Origin: Prevotellaceae bacterium
GTDB lineage: Bacteria > Bacteroidota > Bacteroidia > Bacteroidales > Bacteroidaceae
Length of the DNA: 44,433 nt
Assembly (NCBI GenBank): GCA_028726625.1
Contig: JAQYPT010000057.1
Coordinates: 1 to 44,433 of the forward strand
Direction: 5' to 3'
Part shown: positions 1 to 9,420 of the stretch, piece after piece
Layout of the letters: each line of letters opens with the position of its first letter
Numbering within the stretch: position 1 is the first letter of the stretch
Notes under the pieces: model-generated
Databases searched by the model: none
The model's input: only the letters and a program-made list of their open reading frames with translations
What the model was told of the DNA's origin: nothing
Program-made: the position numbers and the translations under genes

Positions 1-1
1 A

Positions 2-64
2 AGGCCCCTGCCAGATATGACGGAGGAGGAACTCACGAAAATGCTACCTTCAAACTTCAAATAG
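2..64 (+). CDS. C-terminal end of an unidentified protein (partial)
   Basis: Frame 2 is open from the left edge and stops with TAG at 62-64, giving about 20 residues ending in MLPSNFK. The peptide is acidic then basic (MTEEELTKM). A strong terminator hairpin follows immediately, which supports this being the true end of a plus-strand gene. Too little is present to name the product. Confidence 0.5.
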   Translation, partial: RPLPDMTEEELTKMLPSNFK

Positions 65-65
65 C

Positions 66-106
66 AAACAACCCTTATATGCTGCCAGACATATAAGGGT
101 TATTTG
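66..106 (+). terminator. Rho-independent terminator after the left-edge gene
   Basis: A perfect 12-bp stem AACCCTTATATG (70-81) and CATATAAGGGTT (90-101) encloses an 8-nt loop. It is preceded by an A-rich stretch and followed by ATTTGTT. It starts 2 nt after the stop codon of the partial plus-strand gene. Confidence 0.8.
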
Positions 107-201
107 TTAGTGTGAAAGACGGCTAATATTGGATGGTTACTTAGCATGAGTTTGCCTGAGGTAGAATACTTGCCTGTTATTAAGGGTGTTCACGCAACGA
201 A

Positions 202-248
202 AAAGTCCCTACCCTATGGTATTACAAATACCAAAGGGTAGGGACTTT
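202..248 (-). terminator. Terminator of the nuo operon
   Basis: A 14-bp perfect stem, AAAGTCCCTACCCT (202-215) with AGGGTAGGGACTTT (235-248), is extended by an inner stem TGGTAT/ATACCA. On the minus strand it ends in a T run (ACTTTTTC). It lies 23 nt after the nuoN stop codon. The symmetric A/T flanks may let it work in both directions. Confidence 0.88.
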
Positions 249-270
249 ATTTATGTATATATTCGTAAAA

Positions 271-1752
271 CTACGAAATGGCTACCGAAGCCGCATGTAT
301 CCAATCGAATACCATGTAGCACACGCCAAACAACACTACACCAGCTGTGCATACAGCCAATGCCAACTTGGTATTGGTGTGGCTCTTAAACGTTGGCAAT
401 GGATTTTCACTTTTCTTGATGTACATCGCCTTCACAATCAAGAGGTAATAATACAAGGAGATGACCGTATTGATTAACGCAATGAACAACACGATGTACG
501 CCCATGCCCCTACTGAAGTGCTTAAATCGGCATCCTGCACGGCTGCCATAAAGATAAAGAACTTAGAGAACATTCCCGCAAATGGAGGAATACCGCCTAA
601 CGAGAACAACGCCAAGGTCATGAGGAACGCCAGCTTGGGGTTGGTTTGATAAAAGCCATTGTAACTGTCCATCATCACCGTACCGTTGTTAAGTTCCTCT
701 ACCGCACTGATAATGGTAAACACTGCCATGTTGGCTACCACGTAAATCAGCACATAGAAGCTCAATGCAGTGACGCTTAACGACGAGTTCCCAACAATCG
801 CCAAGACAATATAACCTGCCTGAGAGATAGAACTGAACGCCATGAAGCGTTTCAGGTTGGTTTGACGAATGGCGAACAAGTTGGCTACCGTGATTGACAA
901 CACTATAACGATGTACAACATATATTGCCAATAGATGACCATGGGGGCAAATACTTTCATCAAGATAGTGCAAAGGGCAAAAGCTGCTGCCCCTTTACTC
1001 ACTACAGAGAGATAGCCTGTAACGGTGGTTGGCGCACCTTGGTACGAGTCGGCTGTCCAGAAATGGAAAGGCACCAAACTAATCTTAAAGCCCAATCCGC
1101 TGAAAAAGAACACCATGCCAAGAATGGTAAACGGTGTAGCTGTGAGCTGTGTGGCAATGTCTTCAAAGTAAAGCGTGCCTACCGCACCATAGATAAAGCT
1201 GATACCATAGAGCATCACCCCGCTTGAGAAGGTGGCTGTCAATATGAACTTGGCTCCTGCTTCGGCAGAGTCGTGACGATATTTGTCAAACGCAACCAAG
1301 CAAGCCATAGGTACACTCGCCATTTCCAAGCCTAAGAAAAAGAGCAAGAAGTGGTTGGCACTTACCATCATATTCATTCCCAACAGCGTTGCTATCACCA
1401 ATAAGTAAAACTCTCCCTCCTTAAAAGCGGTATCGGGACGTGACAACCATTCTTTTGACTGAATGAGAACGATGAGCGTTCCAAAAGCCAAAATCGTCTT
1501 GATCACCCCAATGGCAGGCGTAGCGATGTACATTCCTCCAAAAACTATGTGCGCCTCTATAGGAAACAGGTTGATGAGGATGTGCGCAAACATAAGCAGA
1601 CAAATCATGGGATTGAACCATGAGCGACGCTTGTCGGTGGGCGCAAGCGTCCTAATCTTCTGCGATGTAGCAAAGTCGGCAACAAACGTAACCAGCAAAA
1701 GCACCACTAAGGTGACCTCTGGCATCATATATAGGAATTGACTGTAATTCAT
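271..1752 (-). CDS. nuoN: NADH-quinone oxidoreductase subunit N (NuoN)
   Basis: A 493-residue polytopic membrane protein of the antiporter-like (Mrp-related) family; it is one of three large ion-pumping subunits of the complex I membrane arm. It contains the hallmark GLEMASVPMACLVAF segment, with a conserved Glu in an early helix, and VPFHFWTADSYQGAPT with the central Lys/His region downstream. The length matches the family. It is the last gene of the nuo operon, starting 13 nt after the nuoM stop and followed by a strong terminator. The N-terminus (MNYSQFLYMMPEV) is a usual NuoN start. Nothing appears broken. Confidence 0.95.
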   Translation of the reverse strand: MNYSQFLYMMPEVTLVVLLLVTFVADFATSQKIRTLAPTDKRRSWFNPMICLLMFAHILINLFPIEAHIVFGGMYIATPAIGVIKTILAFGTLIVLIQSKEWLSRPDTAFKEGEFYLLVIATLLGMNMMVSANHFLLFFLGLEMASVPMACLVAFDKYRHDSAEAGAKFILTATFSSGVMLYGISFIYGAVGTLYFEDIATQLTATPFTILGMVFFFSGLGFKISLVPFHFWTADSYQGAPTTVTGYLSVVSKGAAAFALCTILMKVFAPMVIYWQYMLYIVIVLSITVANLFAIRQTNLKRFMAFSSISQAGYIVLAIVGNSSLSVTALSFYVLIYVVANMAVFTIISAVEELNNGTVMMDSYNGFYQTNPKLAFLMTLALFSLGGIPPFAGMFSKFFIFMAAVQDADLSTSVGAWAYIVLFIALINTVISLYYYLLIVKAMYIKKSENPLPTFKSHTNTKLALAVCTAGVVLFGVCYMVFDWIHAASVAIS

Positions 1753-1765
1753 CTTCTTCTAAACT

Positions 1766-3250
1766 TTAGTGTATTATATTGAGTAGGATAGGTCCTACGG
1801 CATCATTGATGACATTGCTTGCCCACAGAGGTGCGATACCTAAGCCAGCTACACAGAATATCAAACACATCACAGCCACACGCTCGTCCCATGTAGCATC
1901 AGTGAGTTGCTCAAAATGAGGATTGGGTACCTTCTGATATAGTATTTTTCCGACAACACGCAGGATATAAACTGCGGTAACAACAATGGAGGTACAAGCG
2001 ATAATAGTAGCGGTGCGGTGGAAGGTGTCGTTATTGGCAAACGAGCCTACAAAGATAGTCATCTCTGCTACGAAGCCCGAGAAACCGGGTAATCCCAAGT
2101 TCGCCAAACCTGCCACTACATATCCCACGCCCAAGAAAGGCATGATTTTCATCAATCCACCCAACTGACGAACATCACGTGTATGCGTACGTCCGTAAAT
2201 CATACCGATGAGTGCAAAGAACAAGGCGGTCATCAAACCGTGCGAGAGCATTTGGAGAATGGCACCCGTACATGCGGTTTTGGTCATCATCAACAGAGCG
2301 AACAACACCAAACCACAGTGACTTACCGAAGAATAGGCGTTGATATATTTCAAGTCGGTTTGCACACAAGCCGAGAGAGCACCATAGACAACAGAGATAG
2401 TGGTGAGGATCAGGAAGATCCAAGCCAACTCTTGTGCCGCCTCGGGCAACAAGAACATGGCGATGCGGAAACAGCCGTAGCCTCCCAACTTCATCAACAC
2501 GCCAGCATGGAGCATAGAGACAGCGGTGGGCGCAGAAGCATGTCCATCGGGTGACCATGTGTGGAAGGGAAATAAGGCACCTAACACACCGAAGCCGATG
2601 AATATCAATGGGAAAAATATCTTCTGAACATCAACGGGGATGTTGTGCAGAGCAGCAATCTCAAGTACGTTCATCGTGGTGGCTCCACTATAGAAATAAA
2701 TGCCCAAGATACCGATAATCAGCAAGGCACTTCCGCCCATGAGCATCAGCGTCAACTTCATAGCGGCATATTCCTTGGGACCACTTCCCCATACACCTAT
2801 GAGCAGATACATCGGGATAAGTGCCACCTCGTAGAACATGAACATGGTAAATAAATCGATTGAGATAAAGAAGCCAAACACACCAGTGCTCAACAAGGTG
2901 AACCAAAGGAAGTATTCTTTAGTCATGGGTTTGAGCTGCCAAGAGGCAAAGGTACCCGTAAAGACAATGATACTCGATAAGAGCAACATGACAACCGAGA
3001 TACCATCCACTCCTACCGTGTAGGCTATGTTGAGCGGTTTGAACCAAGGTGCACTGTACATAAACAGCATGGCTTCGGTATTTCCTGCCTGACGCATTTG
3101 GATAAATGCAATAGTAAGCCAAACAGAGAGTGCCAGCAAAGCGGTAGAGCCAGCCACCATGACACCACGTACTTGACGGATGTTGCGAGCCAACCAAAGC
3201 CCGAACAACATCAAGACGGGAATAACGACGAATAATGTTAATATACTCAT
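1766..3250 (-). CDS. nuoM: NADH-quinone oxidoreductase subunit M (NuoM)
   Basis: A 494-residue, about 14-helix antiporter-like subunit of the complex I membrane arm. Visible signatures are FYEVALIPMYLLIG, carrying the conserved helix-5 Glu, and FPFHTWSPDGHASAPT followed by the SMLHAGVLMKLGG helix with the key Lys. It is predicted to form one of the proton channels in the inner membrane. It sits between nuoL (38-nt gap) and nuoN (13-nt gap) in the usual L-M-N order. Length is typical and the frame intact. Confidence 0.95.
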   Translation of the reverse strand: MSILTLFVVIPVLMLFGLWLARNIRQVRGVMVAGSTALLALSVWLTIAFIQMRQAGNTEAMLFMYSAPWFKPLNIAYTVGVDGISVVMLLLSSIIVFTGTFASWQLKPMTKEYFLWFTLLSTGVFGFFISIDLFTMFMFYEVALIPMYLLIGVWGSGPKEYAAMKLTLMLMGGSALLIIGILGIYFYSGATTMNVLEIAALHNIPVDVQKIFFPLIFIGFGVLGALFPFHTWSPDGHASAPTAVSMLHAGVLMKLGGYGCFRIAMFLLPEAAQELAWIFLILTTISVVYGALSACVQTDLKYINAYSSVSHCGLVLFALLMMTKTACTGAILQMLSHGLMTALFFALIGMIYGRTHTRDVRQLGGLMKIMPFLGVGYVVAGLANLGLPGFSGFVAEMTIFVGSFANNDTFHRTATIIACTSIVVTAVYILRVVGKILYQKVPNPHFEQLTDATWDERVAVMCLIFCVAGLGIAPLWASNVINDAVGPILLNIIH

Positions 3251-3288
3251 TTTTGTATTTTATTCATTAAATCTTTCTAACTAAAGCA

Positions 3289-5259
3289 TTACAACAAGCA
3301 AATCAATGCCAACGTCAATGCTACACTACCTGTAAGGAACCAAATGGCGTATTGTCTTACATCGCCACTCTGCCAAGGTCGGATGCTTTCGCCTGCCTCT
3401 TGAGTACCCCATGCCAAGAAGTTAAAGAAGCCATCAATGACATGACGGTCGAACCAAGCAATGGGACGACTGACACAACGGAAGATAATTTTGTGTGTCA
3501 CAAACTGCCAAACCTCGTCCATATAAAAACGTTTGTAAGCAGCGCGGTGCAAGGTTGGGAAAGTACTTGCCAACTTATCTGCCACTGGCGTTTTCTCTCC
3601 TTTATACATAAAGGTAGCAAGACCGATGGCAAGCAATGCCAACACAGTACTGGTAATTGCCACCGTCCAGTTGGTATGCGTGTTGAAACCAATGCCGTTG
3701 GCAGACACCAGCTGTCCTGCACTTGTCCCCCAAAGGAAAACGGTACAAGTGATGAGCGACAAGAAAATCAACGGAAAGGTCATTACTGCAGGAGCTTCGT
3801 GAGGCTTGTGTACATCGGGTTCGCCCTGATGCGACTCGTAATAGCTCTTGCCCCAGAAGATAACGTAATACAAACGGAACATATAGAAGGCGGTCATCAT
3901 GGCAATACCGCTCATCACCATTCCCATGACGGGATGAAAGTTGTAACAAGCCACCAATATCTCGTCCTTTGAATAGAAGCCAGAGAAAGGTGGAATGCCC
4001 GAAATAGCAAGGCATGAAATCAAGAACGTAATGTGGGTGATGGGCATGTACTTGCGAAGTCCTCCCATGTAATATTTCTCATTGGAGTGTACGGCATGAA
4101 TCACACAACCTGCACCCAAGAACAAACAAGCCTTGAACATGGCATGCGTAAACAGATGGAACATGCTTGCCATATATCCTAAGCCTTGTACGTCGGCATA
4201 TTCTTCGGTCATTGCTACTGCTCCTGTGGCAGGATCGGGCAAGCAAACGCCCAAAGCAACGAGCATAAAACCAATCTGCGAAATGGTTGAGAATGCCAAG
4301 ACACGCTTGATGTCACTCTGTGCACACGCCACGGCAGCTGCATAAAAGGCAGTAAAGGCAGCAATATAAGCAATCCAATGCAACTGCTCGGGTGCATATT
4401 CCACGAACAAGGGGAACATACTTGCCACCAAATACACACCTGCCACTACCATCGTTGCAGCGTGAATCAATGCCGAAACAGGCGTCGGACCTTCCATCGC
4501 ATCGGGCAACCAAATGTGTAAAGGGAACATGGCTGATTTACCTGCACCACCAATAAACATCAGGAACAGAGCTAACGGCATCACCCAAGCGGCATGAGCA
4601 GCATGAGTTGCCAATTCTGGCGTAGCGGTTAAATCGTAATTGAATGTACCTACATAGAAGCTATAAAACAAGATACCGATTAAAAAGAACAAATCGGCAA
4701 AGCGTGTCACAATGAAGGCTTTCTTTGAAGCAGCCACGGCTGTGTGCATGGGATAATAGAAACCAATGAGCAGGTAAGAGCTAACGCCCACCAACTCCCA
4801 AAACAAATACATCTGGAAAATATTGGTTGCCACTACCAAGCCCAACATTGACATGGTGAAGAGCGAAAGGAAAGCGTAATAACGCTGAAAACCTTTCTCT
4901 CCGTGCATATAGCCAAAGGAATAGATGTGCACCATGAAACTGACCGTAGAGATAACCACTAACATCATCACAGAAATAGGTGTCAACCTAAAACCGATGT
5001 TAAAGGTAAGCAGTTCGGTAAACTTCAACCACGTAATATTAAAAGGTGTAATGGTGGGATATAATCCGTCAACACCACGCCCTACGCCAATAAAATATTC
5101 ATAAGCGGTGTAGCAAGAGAGACAGAACACCGTACCAAGCACCACGGTGCCAATGAGTCCAGCCACCTTATGACTCATCTTCATACCCAACAGTCCAAGT
5201 ATCAGGAAACTGAGTGCAGGTAGAAGAAGTATTAAATATACATAACTGTAATCCATCAT
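3289..5259 (-). CDS. nuoL: NADH-quinone oxidoreductase subunit L (NuoL)
   Basis: At 656 residues this is the largest, distal pumping subunit of complex I. It has the NuoL signatures MVHIYSFGYMHGEKG, LFWELVGVSSYLLIGFYY (conserved Glu) and FPLHIWLPDAMEGPTPV. The C-terminal extension (about residues 500-656) is long enough for the amphipathic lateral helix and the final anchor helix (IWFLTGSVALTLALICLL). The gene begins 1 nt after the nuoK stop, so translation is probably coupled to nuoK. Length is normal for Bacteroidota NuoL. Confidence 0.95.
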   Translation of the reverse strand: MMDYSYVYLILLLPALSFLILGLLGMKMSHKVAGLIGTVVLGTVFCLSCYTAYEYFIGVGRGVDGLYPTITPFNITWLKFTELLTFNIGFRLTPISVMMLVVISTVSFMVHIYSFGYMHGEKGFQRYYAFLSLFTMSMLGLVVATNIFQMYLFWELVGVSSYLLIGFYYPMHTAVAASKKAFIVTRFADLFFLIGILFYSFYVGTFNYDLTATPELATHAAHAAWVMPLALFLMFIGGAGKSAMFPLHIWLPDAMEGPTPVSALIHAATMVVAGVYLVASMFPLFVEYAPEQLHWIAYIAAFTAFYAAAVACAQSDIKRVLAFSTISQIGFMLVALGVCLPDPATGAVAMTEEYADVQGLGYMASMFHLFTHAMFKACLFLGAGCVIHAVHSNEKYYMGGLRKYMPITHITFLISCLAISGIPPFSGFYSKDEILVACYNFHPVMGMVMSGIAMMTAFYMFRLYYVIFWGKSYYESHQGEPDVHKPHEAPAVMTFPLIFLSLITCTVFLWGTSAGQLVSANGIGFNTHTNWTVAITSTVLALLAIGLATFMYKGEKTPVADKLASTFPTLHRAAYKRFYMDEVWQFVTHKIIFRCVSRPIAWFDRHVIDGFFNFLAWGTQEAGESIRPWQSGDVRQYAIWFLTGSVALTLALICLL

Positions 5260-5260
5260 C

Positions 5261-5569
5261 TTATAATTTCATGTTTTCAATACTGTTCACCTGATCACTA
5301 CCAAAGTTTCGGTAAACGTTTATAATAATGGCAATCGCCACCGCTGTCTCGGCAGCACTGATGCCAATGGAGAACAACGTGAAGAAAAAACCCTCCAACT
5401 GTTCGGGGAACAGGATACGGTTAAACACGGCAAAGTTGATGTCTGCGGAGTTAAGAACCAACTCTACGGAGATTAACATTGCCAACAAATTACGACGGGT
5501 AACGAAGCCAAATACGCCAATAAAGAACAATAGCGCACTCAGACCTATCAAACATTCAACGGGTATCAT
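5261..5569 (-). CDS. nuoK: NADH-quinone oxidoreductase subunit K (NuoK)
   Basis: A 102-residue, three-helix membrane subunit forming part of the E-channel region of complex I. Both conserved membrane glutamates are present, in ISVELVLNSADINF (helix 2) and GISAAETAVAIAII (helix 3). The ATG overlaps the nuoJ stop in an ATGA arrangement, implying translational coupling. The length matches the family (about 100 residues). Confidence 0.95.
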   Translation of the reverse strand: MIPVECLIGLSALLFFIGVFGFVTRRNLLAMLISVELVLNSADINFAVFNRILFPEQLEGFFFTLFSIGISAAETAVAIAIIINVYRNFGSDQVNSIENMKL

Positions 5570-6087
5570 TTATCATCCTCCTTTCTGGCAATCAACAAAC
5601 CGCCAATAATACATGCCAACAAGAACACGGAAATGAGTTCAAAGGGCAAAACATACTGATATTTTTCAGAGCCTACCAATGCTTGTCCAATGACATTCAT
5701 CGGGACTTCTGCATCAGCAACCTGCGTTGCTCGATGAATAAACTGGTTCTTCACCAAGACACCTATCACGGTAGCCAGTCCTATCAATGAGAGCAAAGCT
5801 CCCTGAATGACGCGTGAACCTTTGAGATGTTCTACTAATCCTTGGAGCGTACGCTTGGATACCAACTGTATTGCAAAGATATAGAGTATCGTGATGCCCC
5901 CTGCATAAATAGCAATCTGTGCTGCTCCCAAATATGTATATCCTAAAAGGAAATAGATACCTGCAACACCAAATAAAACAAATATCAGAAAGGTAGCCGC
6001 CCGCATAATCCTTTTTGTTAGTACACACATGATGGCAGAGCCCAAGATGACGACTGCCAAAATGCAAAACATGATTAAATTAGCCAT
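5566..6087 (-). CDS. nuoJ: NADH-quinone oxidoreductase subunit J (NuoJ)
   Basis: A 173-residue membrane subunit of complex I with about five helices. The conserved helix-3 segment GYTYLGAAQIAIYAGGITIL, which contains the pi-bulge region and gating Tyr residues, is clear at residues about 49-68. The C-terminus is charged (ARKEDDK). It overlaps nuoK by 4 nt and follows nuoI by 14 nt. It connects the quinone-reduction site to the pumping subunits. Confidence 0.93.
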   Translation of the reverse strand: MANLIMFCILAVVILGSAIMCVLTKRIMRAATFLIFVLFGVAGIYFLLGYTYLGAAQIAIYAGGITILYIFAIQLVSKRTLQGLVEHLKGSRVIQGALLSLIGLATVIGVLVKNQFIHRATQVADAEVPMNVIGQALVGSEKYQYVLPFELISVFLLACIIGGLLIARKEDDK

Positions 6088-6101
6088 ATACGTTACTACT
6101 T

Positions 6102-6635
6102 TTATTTGGTTTTGGTATTAAATTGTCCAATGGTCAGCGGTGCCCCACCGTCAATCAAGCCAGGCAAACTTCCGCCTTGATACACTTCCTTGTCAAGGTG
6201 CATGGTCAAGGAATCTCGCTCAAACACACTGTTTTCAAAGTCGTTGGTAAACTCAATGGCGTTGAAGTTACAAGAATTGACACAGAGTTGGCAGAACATA
6301 CAATCGCCTAATTTGTACTGATAGTCTACCAATTGTTTCTTTTTCCTGCCCGTTTCTTCATTGACAACCATTTCACTCTTAATGAGTATGGTCTCATTGG
6401 GACATGCTTTCTCGCACATAGTGCACGCTACACAGTTGTGAGTGCCGTCTTCGTTACGCTTAAACACTAAGCGTCCGCGATGACGTTGAGCCACATGCAG
6501 TGTCGTCTTGCGATTCTCTGGATATTGTTCGGTGCTCTTTGGGGTGAAGTATTCCTTTAAGGTAACCCTCAAACCCGTTACAAGCGACTTGATAGCATAC
6601 CAGATTTCGCTAAAATATGATTGTTTATTTTCCAT
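6102..6635 (-). CDS. nuoI: NADH-quinone oxidoreductase subunit I (NuoI), 2x[4Fe-4S] ferredoxin subunit
   Basis: A 177-residue peripheral subunit carrying clusters N6a and N6b, which pass electrons towards NuoB. The first motif is CVACTMCEKACP (Cys 68, 71, 74, 78). The second is CMFCQLCVNSCN (Cys 112, 115, 118, 122). All eight Cys are present, but the Pro that usually follows the last Cys of the second motif is Asn123 here. An N-terminal amphipathic helix (residues about 8-30) should sit on the membrane. Placement between nuoH and nuoJ is canonical. Confidence 0.95.
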   Translation of the reverse strand: MENKQSYFSEIWYAIKSLVTGLRVTLKEYFTPKSTEQYPENRKTTLHVAQRHRGRLVFKRNEDGTHNCVACTMCEKACPNETILIKSEMVVNEETGRKKKQLVDYQYKLGDCMFCQLCVNSCNFNAIEFTNDFENSVFERDSLTMHLDKEVYQGGSLPGLIDGGAPLTIGQFNTKTK

Positions 6636-6664
6636 CTTACTGAATCTTCAAGAAATGAAACGAT

Positions 6665-7750
6665 TTAACCGTGGATACCAAAAGCCACACAAATGGTCAT
6701 CAGTATGAGATTTACCAATGCCAATGGCATGAGATACTTCCACTCTAAAGTTAAGATTTGGTCAATTCTCAAACGTGGGAACGTCCAGCGAATCCACATC
6801 AGAAGCCAAACTACGACAAAGGTCTTACCTAAGAACCACACAATGCCAGGAATATAATTCATCACCGCATCGAAGCCTTCGACACCAATATTGAAAGGTG
6901 CCCAACCACCTAAGAACACGGCAGTGGCTAATCCTGCGATGACAAATAGATTAAGGTATTCTGCCAAATAGTAGAAACCAAAACCCATACCCGAATACTC
7001 TGTATGGTATCCTGCGGTCAACTCGCTCTCTGCCTCTGCCAAGTCGAACGGTCCACGGTTCGCTTCAGCGTTGCCAGCTACCAAGAACAACAAGAATGCA
7101 ATGATAGCAGGAAGGTGTCCTTTGATAATTAACCAGTTCCATGGTCCTGTCTGTGCTTCCACAATTCCACTCATCTGCATCGTTCCCGTCAAGGCAACAG
7201 CCGCAATGAGAGTCAGTCCCAAGGTCATTTCATACGAAATCATCTGTACCGCTCCACGCATGGCAGACAGAACAGAATATTTGTTATTTGATCCCCATCC
7301 TGCCAAAAAGACGCCTAACACACCAATGCTCGATATGGCGGTCACCAAGAAGATGCCCACGTTAAAATCGAGAATGTGCGCTCCCTTGTTCCAAGGAAGG
7401 AACGAGAATGTACCCACCGAGGCAATCACGACAAAGAATGGCGCAATATAATACAAGAATTTGTCGGCTTTGTCAACGGCAAAGATTTCTTTAATGAGCA
7501 TCTTAAACACGTCGGCAAACACCTGAAGCGTTCCCCAAAAGCCCACACGCATAGGCCCGAGACGGCATTGGAAGTAGGCACACACCTTACGTTCCATGAA
7601 TATCAACACTATCGCCAACAAGGCGTAGGCAGTGAGAATGGCGACACCAACGACAACACATTCAATGAATATCGTCCAAAAATCGCTCAAACCTAAGGTT
7701 TGTCGAAGCAGCGTGTCAAACCATGTGGTTACTATACTAAAATCAAACAT
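6665..7750 (-). CDS. nuoH: NADH-quinone oxidoreductase subunit H (NuoH)
   Basis: A 361-residue membrane subunit with about eight helices that forms the quinone-binding chamber with NuoB and NuoD. It contains the signatures RMGPMRVGFWGTLQ-like (here CRLGPMRVGFWGTLQVFAD), GSNNKYSVLSAMRGAVQMI and the acidic loop FDLAEAESELTAGYHTEYSG used in proton coupling. It is preceded by an 82-nt gap, the largest in the operon, which may hold its own ribosome-binding region. Length is slightly above that of E. coli NuoH. Confidence 0.95.
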   Translation of the reverse strand: MFDFSIVTTWFDTLLRQTLGLSDFWTIFIECVVVGVAILTAYALLAIVLIFMERKVCAYFQCRLGPMRVGFWGTLQVFADVFKMLIKEIFAVDKADKFLYYIAPFFVVIASVGTFSFLPWNKGAHILDFNVGIFLVTAISSIGVLGVFLAGWGSNNKYSVLSAMRGAVQMISYEMTLGLTLIAAVALTGTMQMSGIVEAQTGPWNWLIIKGHLPAIIAFLLFLVAGNAEANRGPFDLAEAESELTAGYHTEYSGMGFGFYYLAEYLNLFVIAGLATAVFLGGWAPFNIGVEGFDAVMNYIPGIVWFLGKTFVVVWLLMWIRWTFPRLRIDQILTLEWKYLMPLALVNLILMTICVAFGIHG

Positions 7751-7832
7751 GATCTATTTAAGTTATTTATATTGAACAAGTTGCTATCATGGAGCAAAGC
7801 ATTGCTACAAGTTTTCAACTTATATATACCTG

Positions 7833-9404
7833 CTATCTATCAATATCTGGAATGACAAAGTCGAGTGCCGCACCCGCAGTAACAAGGTCAGCTATCTTTT
7901 GTCCTCGTAGCATCTCATCCATCGCAGCAACATGATTCAAGCCCATTGGGCGGAATTTTAAGCGGTAAGGCATCTTATCTCCCTTGGAATCCAAGTAAAC
8001 TCCTATTTCACCGCGCGAGCCTTCGCATGAGAAATACCATTGTCCTTCAGGCACTTTGATGATTGGCTTCTGTTTTACATAGAAGTCGCCTGCTGGAATA
8101 TTATCAATGAGTTGTTCGATGATGCGAATACTTTGCTTGATTTCCTCAATACGATTGAGGTATCTACCAAAGGAATCGCAATGCTCGTTGAGAACTTCCT
8201 CAAACTCCACCTTGTCATACATAGCATAAGGATGATGCTTGCGTACATCGTTTTTCCAACCAGAAGCACGACCAGAAGCACCTGTTACACCGTAACTAAT
8301 GATGTTTTCAAGATTCATGGGCGCAATTCCCTTGAAGCGTTGTTGCATGATGACGTTATCCCCAAACACATCCATGTACTCTTGTAGCATGGGTTTGAGA
8401 TAAGCACACAGTTTCTTGGTGTTTTCCACAAAGTTGGGATCGATATCATCTTGACAACCGCCAATGCGGTAATAGTTTTGAATGAGTCGCCCACCTGTAG
8501 TCTCCTCCATGACGTTCAACACGTGTTCACGGTCACGCATGCTGTACAAGAAGGCTGTCAAAGCACCCAAATCCTGTGCGCAACAACCTAAATATAGCAA
8601 GTGCGAGTCGATACGCTGCAACTCGTCCATGATGGTACGGATGTACTGTATGCGCTCAGTCAGTTCTATCTCCATCGCCTCTTCAATGACGCCCACCAAC
8701 GCATGGCGGTTCATCATGGCACTGAGGTAGTCCATTCGGTCGGTCAACGCCAAGGTTTGAGGATAGGTGTACGCCTCGCACATCTTCTCCATTCCACGGT
8801 GGATATATCCCAAATGCGGATAAATTCGCTTCACGGTTTCACCGTCCAGCACACTTTGCAAACGAAGTACGCCGTGCGTACTGGGGTGTTGAGGACCAAT
8901 GTTGATAACGAAATCGTTGTCTGTGAACAACGGAACGCGGGTCTCTACCAAGTTACCGTTCTTATCGAGTGAGTATTGGAACGTGTAGTCCAATTCCACA
9001 TCCTCTTCCAAAGTGTACTGGTTGTTCTCGGGCGAGACATCGAAGTTCTTACGAAGTGGATAGCCCTTGAAATCATTGCGCAAATAAAGACGGCGCATAT
9101 CCTTATGCCCCAAGAACTTAATACCTAAGAAGTCGTACACTTCACGCTCTAAGATATCGGCAGCCTTCCATAGGTTGGAAACGGTATCGAGTACATACTC
9201 CTCCCCTATTTGTTGCGCTATCGCCTTGACCGATGTACGTTCGTGGGTTTGTGTGTTTTCTAAAATATAAATACATCCTAACCCTTCTTCGCCAAAGTCT
9301 TCGCCAACAATGGTAACAAGGTAATCGAAATGCTTGTCGTTCTTCAGTTTCGACATCTCTTGTGCCAAGTTACTGAATGCTATTTCTATATTTTCTAATT
9401 TCAT
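7833..9404 (-). CDS. nuoCD: Fused NADH-quinone oxidoreductase subunits C and D (NuoCD)
   Basis: A 523-residue fusion. Residues 1 to about 140 are the NuoC (30-kDa) domain, with the signature WKAADILEREVYDFLGIKF and RRLYLRNDFKGYPLRKNF. Residues about 165-523 are the NuoD (49-kDa) domain, with FVINIGPQHPSTHGVLRL, the quinone-site His and Tyr region, and a C-terminal DFVIPDIDR. The protein belongs to the cytoplasmic connecting module that reduces quinone. The C-D fusion also occurs in E. coli and other Bacteroidota. It starts 16 nt after nuoB. Confidence 0.95.
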   Translation of the reverse strand: MKLENIEIAFSNLAQEMSKLKNDKHFDYLVTIVGEDFGEEGLGCIYILENTQTHERTSVKAIAQQIGEEYVLDTVSNLWKAADILEREVYDFLGIKFLGHKDMRRLYLRNDFKGYPLRKNFDVSPENNQYTLEEDVELDYTFQYSLDKNGNLVETRVPLFTDNDFVINIGPQHPSTHGVLRLQSVLDGETVKRIYPHLGYIHRGMEKMCEAYTYPQTLALTDRMDYLSAMMNRHALVGVIEEAMEIELTERIQYIRTIMDELQRIDSHLLYLGCCAQDLGALTAFLYSMRDREHVLNVMEETTGGRLIQNYYRIGGCQDDIDPNFVENTKKLCAYLKPMLQEYMDVFGDNVIMQQRFKGIAPMNLENIISYGVTGASGRASGWKNDVRKHHPYAMYDKVEFEEVLNEHCDSFGRYLNRIEEIKQSIRIIEQLIDNIPAGDFYVKQKPIIKVPEGQWYFSCEGSRGEIGVYLDSKGDKMPYRLKFRPMGLNHVAAMDEMLRGQKIADLVTAGAALDFVIPDIDR

Positions 9405-9420
9405 ATCCGATATACCTTAT

